Below are positions 7,361 to 14,517 of a stretch of 64,000 bases of DNA, piece by piece. The DNA lies in the IMG/VR virus record IMGVR_UViG_3300032242_001644, positions 22,413-86,412 of that record, one strand, 5' to 3'. The notes beneath the pieces were generated by a model. That model did no database searches, was not told the DNA's origin, and was given only the letters and a program-made list of their open reading frames with translations. The position numbers and the translations under genes are program-made. Position 1 is the stretch's first letter. Every line of letters starts with the position of its first letter. Source of the stretch: a virus.

Positions 7361-10300
7361 TTATCCCTTTAGCTCTCCTGTATTCAATAGACGTAATGGA
7401 ATGTAGATGAATTCGATTGCTTTTACTGGCTCAATCGCAATGTCAAGATACAATTCATTTCTGTCAATTCTAGTTTTTGTGTTGTTAGTTTCATCACAAA
7501 CTACAGCAAAGTCATAGATAGCACGTAGACCGACTAATTCAAGCAATAGTGATTCTGCTGCTTGTTTAATTTCGTCACGTGTAATCTTATCGTTAGGTTC
7601 AAATACATACGGCTTAGCTAGTTTGTTCAACTGGCTACGTAGATATACAACCAAACGTGCTACATTGATACGATCTAAAGCACTTGCGTTTTTAGCACGA
7701 GTCTTCTGACCATAGTTAACTAGGCCAACACCGTTGAAGAATGTAATTGGGTTAACTTTAATATCATACAATGTATTACGTTGACCTTCGTTCAAGCTAA
7801 CTTGTTGGAACTCACCGCTGGCTGCGTCGATATAACCAACTGCTGTTGCGTTGGTAATACCACCACGACGTGTTCCTGCTGGAGCAAACCATGGATAGCT
7901 AACTTGGTCACTTAGCGTGATAGTTTTTAGCATCATGTGGCTAGCTGGAACAACAATATAGTTGCCGTAGTTGTCAGTTGTGTAACCGTTTGGATAAAAT
8001 GCTGCGGTGTACTCGTCGTATGTAACGATACCCTTGTCATTGTTATCCAATGCACCTGCTGCGTTTCCGCCCCAGTTGGTTAGTGTTGTAGCATCTGCTT
8101 TTAAACGTAATGGTGTATCAGCAACTACAAAAGATGTCAACTTACGATCAATGTTCAAGTTAACTAGGTTGCTCATTAGCTCTGGATAACCAGGGCAAGC
8201 AATCAAGTTGAACACACGTAGTTCTGTTTCACGGATATCGCTAGTAGTATCAACAGTGGCTTTCAATGCAGATACAACTGCCTTACGCTGTGCTAAACGA
8301 CCAAATGTACCTGAGCCATCTTCGTTAGTACCGCTTTCACTAACCCAACGATCAGTCAGGTAAGCAGCTTGGCTTTCGTTGTTGAAGCGAACGTTATCAG
8401 CTGTACGGTCAACGTGACCACGTGCAAAACGTTTTACATTGAAACCGCTACGACGTAGGTTCCATAGCAACATACCTGCAGGGTATAGTGCTGGATCTGG
8501 TGCATCTGTATCTAAGAAATCACTAATTAGTAGATCCTTAATTGTTGATGCATGTACACTCTGACCGTTAGTATCCCAACGTGCATCGGCAAACAATACA
8601 CCTTCTTCAGTTGTTTGGTCTGACTTGTCAAGTAAAACATATTTCTGTAGGTCACCGCTGTAACGATAGATAGTTGGATAGTTTTCTAGATCAGCTGTGC
8701 TAATCCATATGTCACCATCAACTAGCATAGTACCGTCACTTTGTGTAGTTGGCTTGCTGGCTGCAACTTGTGGACCTGCTGGGTCTGTGGAAGGGAATAT
8801 GTTTTTATAACCTTTCCATGTTGTACCATTGTGAACCATAATGTCCACTTCTTCGATCATACTTGAATACCATAGTTGACCGTCTAGTGCTTCTTCTAAT
8901 GGTGCGCTTGCTGCTGCAACATAGTCAGAACCTAGTGGCTTCCAATTACTTGCGATGAAATCATCACCTTCAGCAGCATATGCACCTGCAGGAGCCATGT
9001 ATAAATTAGCTGTTGCAGTTAATGCATTTGATCCGTCAAATCCAATAAATCCAATGTCTAAAAACACATCGTCGGTATCAGCAATACGAATTTCACCACC
9101 TAAGATGTGCTTAATTTCAATTCGTCCGCCAACAACGTTTGCAGTGACATTGACTAAATTAGAATTTGTAAATGCTGTTGCAATAGTGTTTGCATCACGA
9201 GCATCGCCAAAGAATTCGCCAAATGTAACAGTTACTGGGCTTGACAATGCTGCTTGGCCTTTTAAACTTTCTCTAATAGTCACTTGAAGTCCGGCACCAT
9301 GTGCTGACAATGTGCCTGTACCAATTATACCGGAAGTAACGGTAGTTGCTGCACCGGCATTAACACGCTTGAATAATTTAAATGATGCTGTTTGTGGAGT
9401 AGTATCATATCCTGTATCTTCTGTATAGTTGTACTGTGCAAATACAGTATTTGTAGGGATAGATAATCCACCAATTTTGTCTAATTCAAAGATAGCAGCT
9501 TGTGGGCTGGCCAATAATGGAGCTGATTGCTCAACCCATGCTAGTGTAGTACCATTCCAACGCTTGACTCTCCAACGTGCGCCTAGATTAGGTTCAGTTG
9601 TTTTAATCCATACGCTACCTGTAGGACGGTTGTCGCTCGCTGCCTTGAATGGAGGAACACTAGTATGTGGAGACATTTGTAATACTGGGCACTTGTATGT
9701 GCCAGCTGTCATACCAATAGTTGCTAGTAGATTAGTTGGACTACCATCTGCTAATGTAATTGTACCATTATGTGCTTCGCCAGTTGTAAACAACTGTAGA
9801 CGACCGTTAACACCTAATGCAGTAACACCCGTAATAGCTAGTGAGTTAATTTTGTTAACTAAACTTTGTAGTGTTGTACCTGGATTACTTACCAGTGTAC
9901 CGTTAATTGTACATGTTGCATCGTTAGCAACTGTTGCATTTGCAGTTCCTACGATTGTAGGGAATGCATTTGTCCACTCGTTGTCACCAACTAGAACCCA
10001 CTTGTTGCTGATCACACCAGTGGATGGGTTTACAATACGCTTGTTATAGAATATTTTTGGTGTTGATGTATATGTAACAACTGCATAATCGCCGGACATG
10101 CCAACGCTGGTCTTTGGAGCCCAACCGTAGTCTTGTGTATTTTCTAGCTTGTCAGCGTCGTCAACTGTTAATACAATTGGTTTTTCGTTCATAAACGACT
10201 GACCGCCATCAACTTTTGCGGCTCCATTCCACTCAAAAATACCATAAGTAGAATTAGTAGTGTCTAACCACCATTGTCCGTTTAATGGATTTGATCCAGG

Positions 10301-10675
10301 TGCAGCAGATTTTGCTGCAAGGTCGTTTAAGTTTACGTTAGCACGTACAACCCATGCTGAATTTGTAACACCCATCAAGCTGTAGGCAGCTTGAAGTCCG
10401 TATTCGTTTTGTTCTCCGCCGTGTACTGGGCTTCCGCTTGCTGTACGAGAAAAAGTTGGAACACCAAAAAGATCTACTAGGTCTCGTTGGCTTGTAACTT
10501 TATATGCTTTACCAGCGTTGGCTTTTAATGTGCCCTGAGCAGTACCGGTACCGCTGGCGTTTGTTTTGTCTTGCGCTGTGGCCACTATAATCAACGGAGT
10601 TGTTCCAGCTTCTGCTGGTGTATAAAAACTCTCGTCGACTACTGTAACTTGTACGCCTGGTGATGATAGTGCCAT
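7361..10675 (-). CDS. gp18: Tail sheath protein (T4 gp18-like), greatly enlarged
   Basis: This is the contractile sheath subunit. The N-terminus (MALSSPGVQVTVVDESFY, then TTPLIIVATAQDK) and the C-terminal domain (NYGQKTRAK...RLVVYLRSQL, then AIYDFAVVCDETNNT, EPVKAIEFIYIPL) are typical of contractile sheath proteins. At 1104 residues it is about 1.7 times T4 gp18 (659). The extra ~500 residues lie between about 130 and 700. They contain a segment like flagellin/hook IN motifs (TLQSLVNKINSLAITGVTA, near 270-290) and several short repeats built on G-x-W...NG-x-W (for example GQWWLDTTNSTYGIFEWNG; also GDIWISTADLENYPTIYRY near 640-660). These are probably surface-exposed domains of the sheath. A late promoter lies about 37 bases upstream, with an AGGAG site. 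Confidence 0.95.
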   Translation of the reverse strand: MALSSPGVQVTVVDESFYTPAEAGTTPLIIVATAQDKTNASGTGTAQGTLKANAGKAYKVTSQRDLVDLFGVPTFSRTASGSPVHGGEQNEYGLQAAYSLMGVTNSAWVVRANVNLNDLAAKSAAPGSNPLNGQWWLDTTNSTYGIFEWNGAAKVDGGQSFMNEKPIVLTVDDADKLENTQDYGWAPKTSVGMSGDYAVVTYTSTPKIFYNKRIVNPSTGVISNKWVLVGDNEWTNAFPTIVGTANATVANDATCTINGTLVSNPGTTLQSLVNKINSLAITGVTALGVNGRLQLFTTGEAHNGTITLADGSPTNLLATIGMTAGTYKCPVLQMSPHTSVPPFKAASDNRPTGSVWIKTTEPNLGARWRVKRWNGTTLAWVEQSAPLLASPQAAIFELDKIGGLSIPTNTVFAQYNYTEDTGYDTTPQTASFKLFKRVNAGAATTVTSGIIGTGTLSAHGAGLQVTIRESLKGQAALSSPVTVTFGEFFGDARDANTIATAFTNSNLVNVTANVVGGRIEIKHILGGEIRIADTDDVFLDIGFIGFDGSNALTATANLYMAPAGAYAAEGDDFIASNWKPLGSDYVAAASAPLEEALDGQLWYSSMIEEVDIMVHNGTTWKGYKNIFPSTDPAGPQVAASKPTTQSDGTMLVDGDIWISTADLENYPTIYRYSGDLQKYVLLDKSDQTTEEGVLFADARWDTNGQSVHASTIKDLLISDFLDTDAPDPALYPAGMLLWNLRRSGFNVKRFARGHVDRTADNVRFNNESQAAYLTDRWVSESGTNEDGSGTFGRLAQRKAVVSALKATVDTTSDIRETELRVFNLIACPGYPELMSNLVNLNIDRKLTSFVVADTPLRLKADATTLTNWGGNAAGALDNNDKGIVTYDEYTAAFYPNGYTTDNYGNYIVVPASHMMLKTITLSDQVSYPWFAPAGTRRGGITNATAVGYIDAASGEFQQVSLNEGQRNTLYDIKVNPITFFNGVGLVNYGQKTRAKNASALDRINVARLVVYLRSQLNKLAKPYVFEPNDKITRDEIKQAAESLLLELVGLRAIYDFAVVCDETNNTKTRIDRNELYLDIAIEPVKAIEFIYIPLRLLNTGELKG

Positions 10676-10711
10676 TCGTGTATTCTCCTAATGGTTTGAA
10701 TCTTGTATAGA

Positions 10712-10719
10712 TATTTAGT
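10712..10719 (-). promoter_or_regulatory. Late-promoter-like octamer ACTAAATA for gp18
   Basis: The minus strand reads ACTAAATATCTATAC, with AGGAG and the gp18 ATG (10675) downstream. It lies between the divergent gp18 and HNH genes. Confidence 0.5.
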
Positions 10720-10776
10720 ACCATTTGGCAAAAACACCCCGCAAAGGAAGCCTAAAAAGGGGCGCAAAAGGTCAGC

Positions 10777-10784
10777 TATAAATA
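10777..10784 (+). promoter_or_regulatory. Late promoter TATAAATA, 4 bases before ATG
   Basis: An exact T4 late consensus octamer is followed by CATT and the ATG at 10789. The transcription start would be expected at the start codon itself, giving a leaderless message. A weak AAAAGG lies further upstream of the octamer and would not be in the transcript. Confidence 0.6.
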
Positions 10785-10788
10785 CATT

Positions 10789-11130
10789 ATGCGTCCATTA
10801 TGTCCATGTTGCCAGAAAAGTCCTCGTGCTATTAATTACTACAAGGACAAAAAGGTATTTTATAGAAAGTTCTGCGAGAGCTGCGCAAAGAACGGGGGTA
10901 AGGACAAGGGTACACCACGCTGGTATCAGCTAGGATACCGTAAGAAAGATTTTTGTGAAAAATGCGGTTTTAAAAGCAAACACTCTGAACAGTTTAACGT
11001 CTTGTTTGTAGACGGGGATCTTAACAACTGTAGGCCTATTAACTTAAAAACAGTATGCGCCAACTGTCAACGCATACTGCAAAAAGAAGGTGTTAAGTGG
11101 CGGCAGGGCGATCTATTACCAGATTTTTAA
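10789..11130 (+). CDS. HNH/endonuclease VII-like zinc-ribbon protein
   Basis: A 113-residue, cysteine-rich basic protein. It has CxxC-type pairs at the N-terminus (LCPCCQ), in FCESCAK, in FCEKCGFK and in VCANCQ, enough for two zinc sites. The C-terminal half, FNVLFVDGDLNNCRPINLKTVCANC when read in pieces, follows an HNH pattern (V.G.LNN...NL..VC.NC). The usual first histidine of the HNH is an aspartate (VDGD), so catalytic activity is uncertain. Similar small proteins occur in marine T4-like phages. It reads opposite to its neighbours, and its last 38 bases overlap the end of the convergent dNMP kinase gene. It may be a nuclease or a DNA-binding regulator. Confidence 0.75.
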   Translation: MRPLCPCCQKSPRAINYYKDKKVFYRKFCESCAKNGGKDKGTPRWYQLGYRKKDFCEKCGFKSKHSEQFNVLFVDGDLNNCRPINLKTVCANCQRILQKEGVKWRQGDLLPDF

Positions 11131-11725
11131 CTGTGTTATACAGTGAGTCAATTGTTCTATTGTTGTCAATAATATGATCAAAGTCTGTTCCTGCCCAGGC
11201 TGTTTCACTAGCGTGTATACCTTCGTCTTTTAGCCACTGAATTGCCTTAGTATCACCCTTGTTGGCTTTACAGGCAATGTCATACCAGTGTGGTATTACA
11301 CCACGCTGTACCCATATGATTTTCCCACCTTGTGCTTTGATAGCTCGAATTTCGTTAGGAAACCGACAGTCGCTAATGACCACATGATCTTTACTGGTTC
11401 GGAGTTTGTTTTCTAGACTAGCAATCCAAATGTCATCATGGAAACCTTTACGACATACTTCTGTGCCCCAGAGTTGCAGCATTAATCGAGGAGTTAGTTC
11501 GGGCATGTTTAAACGAGATGCCCACCACGGATCTACTTGTTCACGCCACTCACGTGCTTCTTTAGTGCGACCTTCAAGTAGTGTTCTATCCCAGCCGAAC
11601 ACTGCTGCCACTGCATCTTTAAGAGTTGATGCAAAACTTTCTCTGCGGAACTCGTGGAAATTTTGTAGGTAATCTGCTACAGTATCCTTGCCGCTACCAA
11701 TAAAACCGCATACGCCTATGATCAT
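11093..11725 (-). CDS. 1: Deoxynucleoside monophosphate kinase (T4 gene 1-like)
   Basis: This enzyme phosphorylates deoxynucleoside monophosphates to diphosphates for phage DNA synthesis, acting in the cytoplasm. The 210-residue protein starts MIIGVCGFIGSGKDT with a complete P-loop (GFIGSGKD, residues 7-14). It also has LMLQLWGTEVCR and an acidic DCRFPNEIRAIKAQGG segment, both typical of the T4 dNMP kinase family (241 residues in T4). The gene is isolated among virion genes, downstream of gp13, and overlaps the convergent HNH gene by 38 bases at its 3' end. The ATG at 11725 has an AGAGG-type site a few bases upstream. Confidence 0.9.
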   Translation of the reverse strand: MIIGVCGFIGSGKDTVADYLQNFHEFRRESFASTLKDAVAAVFGWDRTLLEGRTKEAREWREQVDPWWASRLNMPELTPRLMLQLWGTEVCRKGFHDDIWIASLENKLRTSKDHVVISDCRFPNEIRAIKAQGGKIIWVQRGVIPHWYDIACKANKGDTKAIQWLKDEGIHASETAWAGTDFDHIIDNNRTIDSLYNTVKNLVIDRPAAT

Positions 11726-11779
11726 AATTGTCCTCTTTAGAACAAGTATAATACAGTTTTATTAAAAAGTCAAAGATTT

Positions 11780-12538
11780 TTAACCAATAATCCAGCTATA
11801 GCCAATGCCGCCGGATGCCGATGTTGCTAATTCGATTGTTAATCGATCTATGTCAGCTTGGCCTTCGGCTTTCATTGCGGCACCGTTTAGACTAGTTCCG
11901 CCCTGTGGGCCAGCAATTTGACTGAACAATTCACGAGCTTGTCCAAGCATGATTTTACAATTAGCCAGTGTATAGTCTTTAATCCACTGTCCTGAATAGG
12001 TGTCGTTGATAATTGCAGCATCTGGTTTTATATTGTAGATCCATAGTAGAATCTCTTCGTCTGAACGCGGACGTTGTTGTATTACTAGTCTCTTGTTTTG
12101 TGGATTCCAAGTAAAATTAATAAACGATCCAAACATTCTACCTACTAGTTCTTGATACTGTGCAAACAATTCGTAGGTCAACAAGCCACCCATATTTGTC
12201 GATGACAACAAATAGGTATTAGTGTAGGCTAGGTTAAACGGTTCAAATACTGTACCACCTTGTCCACCACCTGATCGTGAACCGATCGAACGTCGGAACA
12301 ACTGTCGTACCTGTTGTATTTCTTTGGGCAGTATATATTCGTTCTGATCTACTTTCAGTGTTAAGAACGCATAGCTTTCTTCCACAGCATTATCGCTACG
12401 CTGACGGAATACTGCAAGAGCACGATTAAGTGCTGTTTCATAATGTATAGGGTCTAGCTCTACATCGATCATGCCTTCACCTAGCATGGCTTTGCAGTAG
12501 TTAAACACTTCTTGTTTTGATGGATCAATTTGGCTCAT
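11780..12538 (-). CDS. gp13: Neck protein, gp13-like
   Basis: A head-tail connector protein that with gp14 forms the neck between portal and tail. The 252-residue sequence has the family's N-terminal helical part (FNYCKAMLGEGMIDVELD, then YETALNRALAVFRQRSDNAVEESY) and a strand pair ENEYILP-type (DQNEYILPKEIQQVRQLFRR). The later segment RLVIQQRPRSDEEILLWIY and the C-terminal Gly-rich end complete the pattern. T4 gp13 is 309 residues. In T4, genes 13, 14 and 15 run in one direction; here gp13 is on the minus strand, divergent from gp14 and gp15. The ATG at 12538 lies 5 bases after a late-promoter octamer, with no ribosome binding site in between. Confidence 0.82.
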   Translation of the reverse strand: MSQIDPSKQEVFNYCKAMLGEGMIDVELDPIHYETALNRALAVFRQRSDNAVEESYAFLTLKVDQNEYILPKEIQQVRQLFRRSIGSRSGGGQGGTVFEPFNLAYTNTYLLSSTNMGGLLTYELFAQYQELVGRMFGSFINFTWNPQNKRLVIQQRPRSDEEILLWIYNIKPDAAIINDTYSGQWIKDYTLANCKIMLGQARELFSQIAGPQGGTSLNGAAMKAEGQADIDRLTIELATSASGGIGYSWIIG

Positions 12539-12543
12539 GCTAG

Positions 12544-12555
12544 TATTTATAAATA
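12544..12555. promoter_or_regulatory. Palindromic double late promoter between gp13 and gp14
   Basis: The 12-base perfect palindrome TATTTATAAATA contains TATAAATA on the plus strand (12548-12555) and on the minus strand (12551-12544). The plus-strand copy is 1 base from the first gp14 ATG (12557) and 7 from the second (12563). The minus-strand copy is 5 bases from the gp13 ATG. Confidence 0.65.
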
Positions 12556-12556
12556 T

Positions 12557-13927
12557 ATGACTATGCCAAGACTCAGTTTATACAAGCCCGAAAAGGGCAA
12601 TAATTACAAATTTATCGATAAAACCGTTTGGTCAATGTTCCAAGTTGGTGGCACCGATGTGTTTGTTCACAAGTATTTAGGTTCAGGTGCGCCTGTTGCT
12701 GGTACTTCAAGTCCTACGATTCCGCAGTATGATGCATTGAATCCGTCAAATATTCAAGATTTGCTGTTCTTGGAAAATAGAGATCGTACTTACGATACAA
12801 ATATCTACCAGTTGCGTGGAGTGTACAATGTGCAAGATACTGATTTTAATCTAAGTCAATTTGGCTTATTCTTGCAAAACGACACAGTGTTTATCAGTTT
12901 TCACATTAACGATACTGTAGAAAAACTTGGTCGTAAAATTATAGCAGGCGATGTTATCGAACTGCCGCATTTGAAAGACGAATATGCTCTTAACGATCTA
13001 ACATTTACTCTAAAACGTTTCTATGTTGTTCAAGAAGTAAACAGAGCCAGCGAAGGATTTTCAGCAACTTGGTATCCACACCTATATCGTGCCAAGTGTA
13101 CACCAATGGTTGACAGTCAAGAATTTAAACAGATCCTTGATGCTGCTGCGGATACTGCAAATGATCGAGGAGTGTGGGCAGAAAATACCACTTACTATCC
13201 CGGTGATGTTGTTAAAGGTGCAGATGGACTATATTATAATGTCATTGCAGAAGTGACAAATATTTCGCCGCCTAACTCGACCTATTATACATTGGCCAAC
13301 AGTCTACGTGATATTGTCAGTACTTACAAGAAAGAACTAGCAATCACACAGGCCGTATTAAACCAAGCAGAAGCAGATGCTCCAAAGAGTGGATTTGATG
13401 TTACTAAATTCTTTACACTCGCTGTTGATTCTGCAGGACACCCAGCACTGGTCACTGCCGATGAAGATACCATTGATGCCAGTACATTTACCATTAGTGG
13501 CGTAGATGGTGAGGCAACTACTGTAGATGCGTCAACTGTGCTGCAAACACCCACTAAAGAAGGATACGATAAAACGTATCTTATTGGCGACGGAGTTGCG
13601 CCAAACGGTGCTCCGTTTACCAGCGGTACAATATTTCCATCTGGTAATCCAGTTGAAGGACAATTCTGTTTACGCACTGACTTCTTCCCTAATAGACTAT
13701 TCCGTTATTCAGGTAAGCGTTGGATCAAGTATGAAGATAATGTTAGAATGAACATGAGTAATATTGGCGCAGACGATGCTGCTGCTGGCATAACCACAGC
13801 CAACGGTATACGTCTTACACAGAAAAGTACGTTTGTTAATAATACAGCAACTGATAATATCAACGGACATATTATTAAAGAAAGACAAAGTCTTAGCAAG
13901 GCTCTTAGACCAAAGGCGGATGAATAA
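12557..13927 (+). CDS. gp14: Neck protein, gp14-like, with added domain
   Basis: The partner of gp13 in the neck. Recognisable blocks are SLYKPEKGNNYKFIDK and VGGTDVFVHKYLG at the N-terminus, AGDVIELPHLKDEYAL, and SEGFSATWYPHLYRAK; all match gp14 of marine T4-like phages. At 456 residues it is much longer than T4 gp14 (256). The extra part includes, near residues 205-250, a WAENTTYYPGDVV...LYY segment like the chitin-binding-type repeats in the fibre at 42.5-47.9 kb. A C-terminal GKRWIKYEDNVRMNMS segment also belongs to the extra part. The start is at 12557 (MTMPRLSLY) or 12563 (MPRLSLY); a TTG further upstream would overlap the promoter. The stop overlaps the ATG of the homing endonuclease as TAATG. 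Confidence 0.85.
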   Translation: MTMPRLSLYKPEKGNNYKFIDKTVWSMFQVGGTDVFVHKYLGSGAPVAGTSSPTIPQYDALNPSNIQDLLFLENRDRTYDTNIYQLRGVYNVQDTDFNLSQFGLFLQNDTVFISFHINDTVEKLGRKIIAGDVIELPHLKDEYALNDLTFTLKRFYVVQEVNRASEGFSATWYPHLYRAKCTPMVDSQEFKQILDAAADTANDRGVWAENTTYYPGDVVKGADGLYYNVIAEVTNISPPNSTYYTLANSLRDIVSTYKKELAITQAVLNQAEADAPKSGFDVTKFFTLAVDSAGHPALVTADEDTIDASTFTISGVDGEATTVDASTVLQTPTKEGYDKTYLIGDGVAPNGAPFTSGTIFPSGNPVEGQFCLRTDFFPNRLFRYSGKRWIKYEDNVRMNMSNIGADDAAAGITTANGIRLTQKSTFVNNTATDNINGHIIKERQSLSKALRPKADE

Positions 13928-14454
13928 TGTATATCTATAAATTTACACATATAGAAAACGGCAAGTGCTACATTGGACAAACTATTCAAGATCCAAATCA
14001 ACGTCGTCTAGAGCATATTGCAGATAGTCGATATACTGCTAAGACATACCATTTTCATAATGCTCTACGAAAATATGGCATAGATGCATTTACATTCGAT
14101 GTAATTGATTCTGCAACATCATTAGATGATTTAAATAAATTAGAAGAAAAGTATGTATTATTATTTGATTCGATTAACAATGGATATAATATTCGAAATC
14201 CGGGCGACAATAAAACACATAATCCCGCTAGTATCGAACGTATGAGAGAATCTCAGCGTAATGCTCATGCTAGAAGAAAAACATTAGGTACAGATACGTG
14301 GACACGTAAAGACGGCGGCCCTATGAAGGGTAAGACGCAATCAACAAATACAAAAGAAAAGATGCGAATTGCGCACTTAGAAGCAACACATTGTAGAGGA
14401 AAAACATGGAAATTAATAGATGGAAAACGTGTTTGGCTGGAGGCTTCGGTTTAA
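13927..14454 (+). CDS. GIY-YIG homing endonuclease with NUMOD3-like tail
   Basis: A free-standing homing endonuclease of 175 residues. The GIY-YIG core is YIYKFTHIENGKCYIGQT (residues 2-19), followed by the catalytic arginine region (QRRLEHI), the Y..H..LRKYG element, and LEEKYVLLFDSINNGYN with the metal-binding glutamate. The C-terminal part has two NUMOD3-like DNA-binding motifs (SIERMRESQRNAHAR; NTKEKMRIAHLEATH). The ATG overlaps the gp14 stop (TAATG), so it is translated by coupling to gp14. The gene fills the space between gp14 and gp15 and appears to have separated gp15 from its original start. Its codon use is AT-richer than its neighbours, which fits recent acquisition. Confidence 0.93.
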   Translation: MYIYKFTHIENGKCYIGQTIQDPNQRRLEHIADSRYTAKTYHFHNALRKYGIDAFTFDVIDSATSLDDLNKLEEKYVLLFDSINNGYNIRNPGDNKTHNPASIERMRESQRNAHARRKTLGTDTWTRKDGGPMKGKTQSTNTKEKMRIAHLEATHCRGKTWKLIDGKRVWLEASV

Positions 14455-14517
14455 CACCGTTGAAATATTATTCAGTTCTTTTATGACGGTCAAATTAGAC
14501 GATATGTAACACAATTT

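Noticed and set aside
12530-12556. Upstream TTG start for gp14
   Set aside because: It would overlap the gp13 start and the double promoter; gp14 family similarity begins at the PRLSLYKPEKG segment.
13928-14466. Group I intron carrying the GIY-YIG gene in gp15
   Set aside because: The endonuclease frame fills almost the whole ~538-base insert, leaving no room for an intron core. Splices following the U...G rule that I tried put gp15 out of frame. A free-standing endonuclease fits better.
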